Below are positions 22,438 through 32,130 of a stretch of 64,000 nt of DNA, piece by piece. The position numbers and the translations under genes are program-made. Under the pieces are notes generated by a model. That model saw only the letters and a list, made by a program, of their open reading frames with translations. It ran no database searches and was not told where the DNA came from. Numbering within the stretch: the first letter of the stretch is position 1; each line of letters opens with the position of its first letter. Origin of the DNA: Sanguinoderma infundibulare (lineage: Eukaryota; Basidiomycota; Agaricomycetes; Polyporales; Polyporaceae). Where the stretch lies: contig JAVLRN010000002.1 in assembly GCA_032821775.1 (NCBI GenBank), positions 4,774,001 to 4,838,000 of the forward strand, in the 5' to 3' direction.

Positions 22438-22902
22438 TCAATATACTCCCCTTCTCTTCTCGCAGAGCACCGACCGGATGTCTTTTTGCAAACTTGGTGC
22501 GTAACCACTTCCATGGTCTGTTACAAATCGTGACGAGCTGACAGCTTCCCGTCCCCCTTCCTTCCTCTCTTCCCTGACCGAGATGCCCAATACTAGCATG
22601 AGGATACTGAAAGCTAGACAAACTGGGAGCTTCCGGTCTGTCTTTGCCATCCTTTCTCCGAACGTGGTGGGCGGATGCTCGCACGAGAATAAGGAATCAC
22701 CGGCGCCAAGACACTGTACGTGCCTGTGACTGCCGTCCATGCCGTTCCTGCGCGTCACCGTGTGTCCATTGTGCACGGCTTCCAATCCTTCTTCGGCTTC
22801 CCAGCTATACAATATGAGATAACCACTCTCGGCGGGGCTATCGTTAGGTCATTGCAGCTCCTCGTTCGAGCTCAGGTGATGGACGAACTGCCTTCGTAAT
22901 AA
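22437..22902 (+). pseudogene. Frameshifted copy of the small gene family also at 30638-31260
   Basis: This stretch matches the minus strand of about 30640-31100 for some 450 bp, including the donor region (GTGCGTAACCACTTCCAT here, GTACGTAACCACTTCCAT there). After the intron both encode FAILSPNV(V/T)GG, HENKE, then APKTL, HGFQS, IQYEITT and RAQVM. Here the frame breaks: the upstream part runs into TGA just after GCGCCAAGA (22704-22730), while the downstream part (to the TAA near 22900) is in another frame, so there is a net indel of one base modulo three between HENKE and the HGFQS block. Many differences between copies are at third codon positions, so both were once under coding selection. 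Confidence 0.6.
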
Positions 22903-23704
22903 TGTGAGTAATCACGACGCCCGCTCTATCTGCTGCTGACAGTGGCGACGGCACCTGTTCAAAAATTCCAGGACTGACCTGCGACTCTTGTAAGTGTTAA
23001 CCGTCGTGGTGCACTACTCGGGGTTGTTTATGGACACTTTTAAACTATTTCCCTTCACATCATCTTTCTACTGTCGTGTCGTCTCTATCTCTTCCCCGTG
23101 ACAACCTCGGACGCCTCGGTCTCTGTGGGGAAAACGGGTACGACTGATGCGTGCCGTCCTCCTGGACTGGGCTGATTCCACCGACAGTTGGCATGTGCGC
23201 CTCGCCCTTGACGTTACGCACCCGCGGGGTTCTGTGACGTTCTGGCGGAGTCCGCCATGGCTGTTGAGATGGCCGCTTAAGTACTCCCTTCGCCGTTCAC
23301 TGCGGACACAAGACCCTCGGATCACAGGGAAGTCCGGGAGAGGCACGACTCGACTCTACTCGGGGCAGTGATCACGACTCACATTAGGGCTCTACCAGCG
23401 TGAGCGTGTCACTTAGGCGATATGTACATAAGTTGGCGCACTGTGTTCCACAAGCTATGTTTCACCTAGACCCTTGTCAAGCGCATGCTAGCTCGATATC
23501 TTATGCGCATATGTCGTTATGAGCGCAGGTAGTAGGTACGCTCGACCGTGCCTCGCACACATCCTATTCATATTCGACGCCGGTGACAGGTATAAATCCC
23601 AGCGTTGGACGGAGACGAACATCCAGCGCACCTCTGTTTCCTCTCTCGCTCTCTACCCCTCGTCCAAGTACCAGTCTCTGTCCCATCTTACCGAACCGAT
23701 CACG
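22903..23704. other. Intergenic with a TATA box near its right end
   Basis: No supported gene. Short frames at 23068-23371 on both strands lack features. A TATAAAT box at 23591 lies 114 bp upstream of a short gene with a signal peptide. Confidence 0.35.
23591..23597 (+). promoter_or_regulatory. TATA box
   Basis: TATAAAT at 23591-23597, 108 bp before the ATG at 23705, with a CT-rich leader (TCTGTTTCCTCTCTCGCTCT) between. The arrangement is the same as at the secreted repeat protein gene (15548). Confidence 0.5.
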
Positions 23705-23967
23705 ATGTACGGCGCGTTGAAGACCACTGTCATCGCTGTCATCGTGCTCCTTACGTCGAGCGCCGTTTCCGTCATGGCCATGCCCCATGGTAGGCGCTAC
23801 ATTGTTATATTTCTTCCGTTGCATTTGCTTTGGCTCATCAACTTATCCGGGCGCCTTCTCATCCTGGTATTCTCGCCATTTTAGCTACTATCAGTCCGGA
23901 CCGCCGCCAGATCCTCCAGCAACCCACACCAGCTGTGATTCCGCGTCAGATCCTTTCACAAGAGTAA
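23705..23967 (+). CDS. Small secreted protein candidate
   Basis: Exon 1 23705-23789 encodes a clear signal peptide (MYGALKTTVIAVIVLLTSSA...VSVMA, cleavage likely after VMA). A GTAGGC donor and TTTTAG acceptor (95-bp intron) lead to exon 2, 23885-23967, giving 55 aa in all. The mature part is only ~30 residues, Gln/Pro/Ile-rich with no Cys. A second possible splice pattern continues through a good intron (GTAAGA at about 23996 to AAATAG at 24069) in another frame, so the true protein may be longer. TATA box 108 bp upstream. Function unknown. Confidence 0.4.
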
Positions 23968-26621
23968 CGCAGTCAGATGACAGACAAATTGGACAGTAAG
24001 AAGACATTCTTCCTCTATACTTCTGTCGATTGCGGAACTGATAAGTGGATCCTTGCCTTTCCCAAATAGGGACCGATTGACGATGCATGGATATCTACAG
24101 ACGGCCCGGTGGATTGTGGAGATGGAGAATTGTTGCTGGAAGGGGTTGATATTGGTTGCAAAGTCGGACGTCAGGAGGGTGGATATAATAAGAGGAAATT
24201 CTAAATTTTTATCGATTGAGCGTGAAGGAGAGATGCAAGCGTTGCGGGACCCGTGCCGGAGACGGTCGTCGTGGTCAACCCTCCCGGGTTGACTTGGAGC
24301 GTGTACTCGGAGGCGGACGCGGACTCCTGATCCAGTGGCGGAAGCCCCATGTACGAGCTCAGGCAGGCCTCGAGCTTAAAGTGACTGGAAACGAGCCGGT
24401 TACTAGCGGACATGTCAGCGGCATACACTGGGCGGTGGGTCGACGATTTTCTCTTGGCATCGGACGGGTCCGATGTCGAATGGTAGAGAGAACATGCTCT
24501 GTCTTGTCAGATGTCGGGGAGCAGTAGCCGATCCTGAACCAGAGGATGACCTGATGTTATAGGTGTCGGACCATACGCTATTCACTCGCACGGTTGTCGA
24601 GGGAGTCCAGCCGTCAATGGTGTCGACGGTCAGACTAGCGGTGGGGACCGAATGCTACAACGGTCCGCTATCTCGACGTAGTCTCGACGCCGGCTGGAGG
24701 TTGGGCATGTCCGCACATGACAGCGGGAAACGATGTCAGGCTGCCACTGCCCATGTGAGTGCACAGGCATATTGATGAGGATAGATGCGAGGCACCCAGC
24801 TATTGTCTGCCACTGCCGATGCAGTCGATAGGCATGAGAATACGCAGCGACAAGAGAACGAGAGTGAGAGCGCACCATGTGCGAACTGCTAATAGCCATG
24901 AGGTTCGCAGAGTCTACATGATGATGTCGATGCCGACGTCGTTCTCGGCTGTTTCAGCGTTTGTCTTCGGTCTGTGATATGGCTGCATAGTTGTGCGTCG
25001 TGGACCCTGTATCCCAGAAAACGTGTCGCCATTTCCGAGCTTGTTTCTTATAATAAATACCGGAGTGTCTGAATCCATAACGGCAGGCATGGCACTGATA
25101 GACGACATTAGAACTGTGTGGACCAGCCCATGTCTCGAAAACATGACCGGAAAAGGATGGGCCCCCCTCAACCTGGACGTGCATGCTTGGGAAGGCAATG
25201 CGGCGACTAGACTTACAAGAGTGGGCCCAGACTGCGCCGCGGAGGCTGCACTCACGAAGAGTAGTGGATCGAGCAACACGGTCAATCACAGCCTGGCTTC
25301 ATGTGAGCCGGACATCCTTGATCCAGTACGGGTAGCCGGTACTGAATATGTATACGCGCTTGGAAGTGGGGAAAGTGGAACCACAGTATCGAAATGGGAG
25401 GGTACGCACGGTTCAGAGCCATCAGAGTGGACGTTCTTGTTGTTGTCGGGGATGCCGGCGAGGTGTCCTGCGAGTCCAGGATGATGACACATTTGCCAGG
25501 GCTTGTTGTATCCGCGTGCCAAATCATGGAGAGGAGTCATACACCAGTAACGGTATACGCACCTTGTTACTTGCCCCAACGTGGATAAGTATCCGCACCC
25601 CCTAAAGATCCGGATAACGTCCCTCATCAGGGGACGCGACCGAGCCTCAACACCAGTCCCACCAAGGATATGCGAAAGACACGAGAACGAGGAAGGTAAT
25701 TATGGCCGTAGATGTGCAGGAAAACGGTGAAAGGGACGTGTGCTCGTATCATGCGATAGCCACCTTCAAACGCTGGTTGTGGAGAAAGAGTAGGATTCAG
25801 CTTGCTACTGTTGGATGCGCCCAAAGTTGCGCCGGACAAGATAAGAGAGAACTCGAGAAGGTTGGAAGCAGCTGCCAGTTGTGTCTCGTCGTGAGAAGAA
25901 GGAACGAAGGGGGAAGCAGCGACGGCTGCCTTGTCACCGACCACTACATACGGCCCGGGCCTAGACGGTTGACCTCTCAGGCCGCCTCTCACCTAAGTAA
26001 CATTCCTCTGCCACTGGAGTACCTAGTACTTTGGATTCTGCAATCCGACATGAATGAGGTTCTTACGTAAAGTACAAGATCCGTTCAGTACGATACTCGG
26101 AACGCCCGTGCATATAAAGATTCTAATCGCATCTGCCAGATCCCCTGCTCCCTCGTGAGCAACTGCAGTTCCACTTGCGATGCCTCACGACTTCTGCATC
26201 ACGATCCGTGCCGACGTTCACGCCTGTATGGGGTAGAGTGTGGGAGGAAACGGGGGCGCGCGGGAGGAGAGCAAACGGGGGGAAAGACGGTCGCGTTTGA
26301 GGACTAATGCCAACGCGTGAGGGACGACACGTCGCGTGCGGTACTAAATACATGAATGAACAAGACTCTAAGTCATAATGTACAGTACAAGACGGGATAA
26401 GACACGAGAGACATGGGTGCGAGCACAATACGCGCTCGCTTACCTAATACAATCTCCAACACTCATGGCGTAGAAGGTGGTTTATGGGCGCGACTGAGAT
26501 AAGGGCCAAGTCGACGAGCTCGGGTGCCAGGGCGTGAGATTGCCCATACGCTCTAATATACAAGAGCAACCCTAGATGCCGTTTCCCCATAGAATGCTGT
26601 GACCACCGCCCATTCTGCACC
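23968..26621. other. Unresolved region with minus-strand coding-like frames
   Basis: The minus strand carries back-to-back long frames in changing phase: 25992-25627 (121 codons), 25627-25286 (113), 25285-24914 (123) and 24428-24201 (75). They contain stretches of normal-looking protein (for example LLEFSLILSGATLGASNSSK and ASEYTLQVNPGGLTTTTVSG). I could not connect them through good introns, so a decayed multi-exon gene is the best guess. The + strand also has a 163-codon frame (24993-25484). 26050-26620 looks non-coding. No family recognised. Confidence 0.3.
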
Positions 26622-28073
26622 ATGCCTGCGGGCGACTTCCCCATCGATGTTGCCCAAATTGTCGCCCTCTTCCTCGAGAGCCTGTTCTACGGTGAGTCCC
26701 CATCTTCGCTCGATGACCGAAAGCCTATCCTGACCCAGAGTCGCTGCTCCAGGGCTGTACCTCGTATCCTTTGGCAAGTGCATGTACATCATGCTCTTCA
26801 AGAGCCGCTCCCATCGCCGCCAGCGCAACATATTTCTCCTCGTCGCCTTGCTCCTCTTCTTCTTCGCCACCCTCGACGTCGCCCTCCTCCTGCGCCATAT
26901 CCTAGACGCCTTTATCTGGTATCATGGCCCCGGCGGCGCGAAAGGGGAGTTCTCCGACATATCCTATTGGGTCAACGTTATGAAGAGCGTCAACTACTTC
27001 GCCCAGACCAGTATTGCCGATGCGATGCTCGTGAGTGCCTCACTAGCTCAAACAGAGCAGGAATGTATATGTGTGCGCGTGCAGATCTACCGATGCTACA
27101 TCGTATACGGCCGCAATTGGCTAGTAGCCGCCCCGCTCTGTGTCCTGTGGGTTGCAGGGATGAGTGAGTACATCTATTGTCGTTCGCTATGTACTCCTAG
27201 CCAACAATCTCCACATCGTTAGTCGTGGAAGGTTTCGCATGCTACATCGAATTCACGCTACATTCTACCGCGTTCCTCAACGCCAGGCAACTCACGCCGT
27301 TCATCACCTCGACCTTCGCCATCACCCTCGCCCTCAATGTTATCGCGACCTGTATGTCTATGTTCTTTCTTCTACGAGACGGAAACTTATATATTATGTG
27401 CTACCCCATAGCACTGATCGTGCACAGGATGTGGTCGATCGAACGCCACTCGAGAGTCGTCTTTGCGGATCCAAATGCCAGCGGCTCTTCCGGCTTGAGA
27501 AGGGCTATGCGCATCGTCGTCGAGTCTGGGCTGATGTACACCCTCTCGGTCTTCATCCTTTTTATCGTGTACTTCACCTGCAACAACGCGTCGTACGGCG
27601 TGTCCGATGCCGTGAGTTCACCCCATTGCTTGAAGTTCAATTGTGCTGATGCGGTGGGGTGCCCGTTTTGCAGGTCGTCCAGATCATCGTAAGCCCACTT
27701 GTTCCGAACTGGACGTCACAGTGTCTGATGACTGACGTCCGACGTCCCTCATTGCCAGGGCATCGCGTTCAACCTGATCATTGTCCGGATAGACCAGGGC
27801 AAGGCTGTCGAGTCCACGTTCGTCCCCGAGCGCAGCACGACCTCCAGTTCGCAGCCCGCCCACCACCGCTCGACGCGCCTCAGCTTCTCCACGCGTGCAG
27901 GACACGGACACGGACACCACCGCTCGTCGATCATCGAGGTGAATTCCGCGAAGGAGGCCGACGTCGCCCAAGGCGCAATCTCAATGGTCTCGTTTAAGAG
28001 CGACCGTGATGAGGACAGGGCGTCGGCGCCGGACTCGGACCTGAGCTTAAAGGGTCCATCTATGAACGCATGA
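26622..28073 (+). CDS. Seven-transmembrane protein of unknown ligand
   Basis: Seven exons: 26622-26691, 26753-27030, 27085-27163, 27223-27351, 27412-27611, 27674-27688 (15 nt) and 27759-28073; 361 aa. All junction phases agree and all introns are GT..AG. ATG 26622 is in CACCATGCC context. Seven hydrophobic segments follow in order: around VAQIVALFLESLFYGLYL, IFLLVALLLFFFATLDVALL, the NYFAQTSIADAMLIYRCYIV segment, WLVAAPLCVLWVAG, FITSTFAITLALNVIA, GLMYTLSVFILFIVYFTC, and VVQIIGIAFNLIIV. A ~90-residue hydrophilic cytoplasmic tail with a His/Gly/Ser-rich patch ends the protein. The layout is that of the large agaricomycete family of orphan 7-TM, GPCR-like membrane proteins, located in the plasma or an internal membrane. 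It is not recognisable as a pheromone receptor. Ligand and partner are unknown. Confidence 0.8.
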
Positions 28074-28387
28074 GGCGTCAGGCGTGCTATCACTGGGATC
28101 CGCGTTTTGAACTTGTCGGCGGTGGTTGGTACTTAACTTATTATTGTGTTGTGCGAGATCTGGTTAGCCCATTGTCTCGGACAATTAGAGACGACTTGGC
28201 TCAATGTTTCATCGTCAAACCTGTTGCATTGTCGAACCTATCTCGTTTCTCCAATCCAGCGATATACATATCCTACATGCTACAACATTGACTTCCAACC
28301 ACAAGCGGCGCCAGCACGACATTCACCTGTTTTTCGCCCCCTCCTCATGCGCTGCCATATTCCACATCGCATACCCCGGTTCAGTTA
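28074..28387. other. Intergenic between convergent genes
   Basis: 3' ends of the 7-TM gene (+) and the MACPF gene (-). AT-richer DNA at 28130-28300 fits polyadenylation regions. No gene seen. Confidence 0.5.
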
Positions 28388-30507
28388 CTAGTTCTCGCCA
28401 GAGTTAAAGAGCACAACGTTCTTGCGCAGCACCCAGCGCGGGCGCGGCAGCGCGTTGCCCGCGCCCGGAAGGCTGACCTGCACGACCGATTTGAGGTCGA
28501 AGCACTCGTCCACCGGGTCCTGGGCCACGTTCGGGTGCTGTTTTCAGGCGTTCGTGCACGTTCGCGTTCAATCGTCCATATCTACACAACAGCGAACGAG
28601 GACACGCACCGTGATGTAGACCGCGGTGGCAATCACGTCGCCCACCTACCCGGGCCCACGACGACAGCTTCAGTACCGTGACGGCGCGAGCACGACCTGC
28701 TGCGAACGGAAACGCTCACCAGCTCCCAGCGGCCCTCGAGGAAGAGCCCAGGTCTGAGCGCACCGAGGGACTTATCTGGGGCGACCCCCGGCGTGTACCC
28801 GTTGAAGAACGTCGACAGGATCTCGTACTGTGGCAGGCTCGCGCTCGGCTGGTTCGTGAAGCCTGCGGCGTGCGCGCGCGCGAGTCAGCGAGGTACTTGC
28901 AAAAGACGACGGTGAGGAGGATGCGCACCTGAGCCGGCCTGGGCGGGCGTGACCGCGACGTTGCGGCCGCTCTTGGGCGGGAGCGTGGGCTTGACGATGA
29001 GCGCTTGGGTCGCGTCGGCGGTGTGCCCAAGGAAGTACCACCCGTCGGGGACCGCGGTCGCGGTCGGGCGGTAGATGCCCACCGGGAAGCTGGACGTGTA
29101 CGGGACCTGCTCGACGGCGACCCACCTTCAGGTTTAGCGGCAGCGATGAAAGGGGAGAATAAGCGGCGGTACGAGAGAAGAGGTCGAGCGGAACTGGTAC
29201 TGACTGTCCGAGGAGCGGCGTCATGAGCATGTTCACCGTGCCCTTGATTGCGTCCGGGAGCAGGTCAAAGATCGGGACGACCTGGACGACCTCGACCACG
29301 CGCCAGTACGCGGACTGGTTAGTCGACGCGATCCACGCCGTCGTATTCTGGATCTGGGTGTAGTCCCCTCCCTGTCACACGGAATCAGCCTCGCACGAAA
29401 TTGCCTGCGCAGACGGCCAGTTCGCTACCTCGACGATGTACTTCACATCGAGCGTCCGGCCCTGGGATGTGGTGATCGTCGTCTGCGTGTTGCCATGGCC
29501 GGCGGTGACGCCCGCGCCCCAGTCCTTGACGGCGACCTCGAGGCCAGCCTTGACGTCCTCCTTCACGCTCGTTTCGTTCTCCTGAGGTGAATAAAATCCC
29601 GGCGTCAACATATAACGTCATGTATAAAAGACAGAAATAGGAAAATGCACGGTGCGGTTAAAAGTCTCCATAGTATGCGCGGACAAGGTGCCGCCGATCT
29701 GGACCCTCGTGCGGAAGACGTGGCCAAACTCATCCTGCACGCTCCACAGGGCCTCGCGTTGCTCGGCACGAGTGCCCTTAGCAAGTGCGGCGTTCACCGC
29801 GTCCGTGAACACCGGACTGAGCTGGATGGCGTCCACGAAGCCCGAGCCCGGCGGGCTGAAGTCGATGCGGCCCTGAGGGAAGAGGTAGCGCGAGGACGTG
29901 TAGATCGTCTTCTGCGTCTCCGTGTTCTTGTAGCTCGATTCGTTCGAGTACGACGCGCTCGCCGTCACGCTGCATACGAGAATGTCGTTAGCGATGTTCG
30001 GTACACCGACGGAAAAGCGACACCGACTATGGAGCGGAGACCTCGACGGAGACGGCGTTGTAGTTGGACTCCATGAGCGTATCGGTGAACTCGGCCTCGA
30101 CCGTCGTCGTGTCGATCGTCGCGCGGTTGTCGATGACGGCGTTGAGCGTGTCCGGGCGCACGATGAGCTCGCGGGCACTGGGCGACGGCCCGCCCGCCGT
30201 CATGCGGATGCCCTTGAGCAGGTTGTTGTCGTCGATCTGCAGATGCGTGGGTCAGCACATACGTTAACGGGAGGAGATGTCAATGAGTGTTACTTACGAG
30301 CTTGTTGCGGCGAGTCGCGTCGGCGATGACGTCGGTCAGAGTGTCGCCTGCAGCTCGCGGGTCCGGGGTGGAACCGACAATAGACTGGACTTGCTGTTGG
30401 CGTATAATCGAATGTCAATAAACAATACGCAGTGATGCACAGGGACGAAGAACGCTTACAGGAGTAGCAGGCCAGTCCTGGAACGTTTGAACGGGTGCAG
30501 TCGCCAT
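28388..30507 (-). CDS. MACPF-type pore-forming protein (component B of an aegerolysin-based cytolysin)
   Basis: Ten exons on the minus strand: 30460-30507, 30298-30393, 30028-30236, 29651-29969, 29429-29581, 29205-29371, 28929-29125, 28720-28862, 28610-28645 and 28388-28537; 505 aa with phase agreement throughout. One donor is weak (GTCGGT at 30026-30027). The length is close to the ~500-aa fungal MACPF partners. The block FGHVFRTRVQIGG (exon 4) fits a degenerate MACPF signature (aromatic-G-x-x-aromatic, six residues, G-G). Exon 6 has the Trp/Tyr-rich NTTAWIASTNQSAYWRVVEV region typical of this family. There is no signal peptide, as in other fungal members. In known systems the MACPF protein inserts as an oligomeric pore after an aegerolysin binds membrane lipid. 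The aegerolysin gene starts 991 bp away in the opposite direction, which supports the assignment. Confidence 0.85.
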
Positions 30508-30637
30508 TGTGAGTAGCGGATGGAGCGGGTGTCTGTACGTAGGAATCCCGAGGATGGACCTGGGAGATGGGGGAGTCTGAATCGACTGGCCTCTATATCC
30601 ACGGGTATGACTTGCATCATCACGATGACAAGCTTTC

Positions 30638-31260
30638 TCAGGCTTCCCCCATCACCTGAGCACGAGAGAGGAGCTCCAATGATACAATGACGGCACCACC
30701 GACAGTGGTTATCTCATATTGTATAGATGGGGCGTTGACGGAGGATTGGAAGCCATGCCCAATAAACAGCCAGTGACGCGCACGGACGGCATGGAAGTCG
30801 GGAGCCACCAAGAAGGATAGGGTCTTTGGCGCCAGTGGTTCCTTGTTCTCGTGCTCGTACCCGCCCGTCACGTTCGGCGAAAGGATGGCAAAGATGGACT
30901 GGACGCTGTCAGTTCGTCATTGCTTTCAATATTATCGTGCTCGTGACCGGTGCCACAGTCGGTGAAAAGAAGGTGAAATTGGGACTGGAAGCTGTCAGCT
31001 CGGCACAACTTTACGCTGACGATGGAAGTGGTTACGTACCCTGTCTGCAAGGAGGTGTCCGGTCGGTGTTCTGCGAGAGAAGAAGAGGAGTAGATTGACA
31101 CTCCGGAGCGTTCCGAATGGTCTGCTGCACGCGTCAGAGCGAACTTTACCATCACTTGACTGGCAAGGACGTGGCGTCCCGCGAAGATTGCGTGGGCGAG
31201 GTGGGTCAGGCGGAAGGATTGTAATTGATGTCTGTAGGGAACCGGACTCAAAATGTTCAT
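30638..31260 (-). CDS. Small protein of unknown family (intact copy of the 22437-22902 element)
   Basis: Two exons, 31040-31260 and 30638-30905, joined by a 134-bp intron with GTACGT donor and GACAG acceptor, phase 2; 162 aa from the ATG at 31260. The start is uncertain. Exon 2 encodes FAILSPNVTGGYEHENKE, then APKTLSFLVAPDFHAVRARH, HGFQS and IQYEITTVGGAVIV, ending in SLELLSRAQVMGEA. The copy at 22437-22902 keeps these blocks with mostly third-position changes but is frameshifted. No domain or signal peptide is recognised. The gene lies wholly between the divergent MACPF and aegerolysin start codons, so its transcription unit occupies the aegerolysin upstream region. Confidence 0.45.
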
Positions 31261-31498
31261 CGTCTATGGAGTTATGAGAAATCGTACCTGCCAACGTTGA
31301 CACATCAGATTGAAATGGCGCATGCCGGGTCGCCTCATGCCCGACTGCGACGTTCGTACGGAACACATGGACCTCATGACGCTGGTTCGACTTCGGCAGT
31401 GTTGCCGAGGCGTCGAGACCTAGAAAGACTTAAAAAGAGGATATGGAGTCAGTAGCTCCCAGCAGACAACTGCACGTCGACTATCAGCGATCCGTACC

Positions 31499-32130
31499 AT
31501 GTCTACAACGACTACCACCACCACCACCACTACCACCATCGCTATCCCGAGTAGCAACGCGGCCGTCACTACCACGAGTGCGCCCGTCACTACCCGCAGC
31601 ACCGCCGCCGACCCATACGCCGACCCCATTCTCCGAGCGTACGCCCAGTGGGTCACCATACGCATCAACAACATCGGCAACATCCCCATCAAGGTGAAGA
31701 ACCTCTCGCTCTCCTGGGGCAAGCTCTACATCAACGGTGAGTCTTCCGCAGCTCCACAGCGCACGATATCCGAGACGACTCACTTTGCGCGGTGCCGCCG
31801 TGCACGCACACAGGCAACAAGGACCAGGAGGTAGGGACCTCCACGTACGACAACCAGGTGATCGACCCATACAACCTCCTCGAGTTCAGCTCCTGCGGGC
31901 GGTCCGACGCGTCCTCGGGCACGGAGGGCAACTTCGACCTCGTCGACCCGAGCGACAGCGACAGGCAGATCCGCCACTTCTACTGGGACTGCCCCTGGGG
32001 TTCGTCGTCGAACAGCTGGAGCGTCAGCGGCTCGAACTCCAAGTTCATGGTCGAGCACTACGGTGCGAACTACAGCGGCGGGGCGTTGGGGACTATCACG
32101 GTCGACGTCCTCAACAAGCCCGGAATGTAG
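31499..32130 (+). CDS. Aegerolysin (lipid-binding component A) with Thr-rich N-terminal extension
   Basis: Exons 31499-31736 and 31814-32130, phase 1 intron of 77 bp; 184 aa. From about residue 47 the protein follows the aegerolysin family: AYAQWVTIRINN start, LSLSWGKLY, CGRSDASSGTEG, FDLVDP, RQIRHFYWDCPWG, WSVSGS, and GALGTITVDVL near the end. Aegerolysins are ~135-140-aa beta-sandwich proteins that bind sphingolipid-rich or ceramide-phosphoethanolamine membranes and recruit a MACPF partner. The MACPF gene is the divergent neighbour. The ~45-residue Thr/Ser/Ala-rich N-terminal extension, including a run of 11 Thr coded by an ACC/ACT microsatellite, is unusual: family members normally begin near AYAQW. 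No ATG stands right before AYAQW, so the extension is probably real. An AT-rich CTTAAAAAG element lies about 70 bp upstream of the ATG. Confidence 0.88.
31502..31541 (+). repeat. ACC/ACT trinucleotide microsatellite coding poly-Thr
   Basis: Run of Thr codons right after the aegerolysin start codon (Thr residues 3-13). Such tracts change length by slippage in steps of three, so the N-terminal extension probably varies between strains. Confidence 0.7.
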
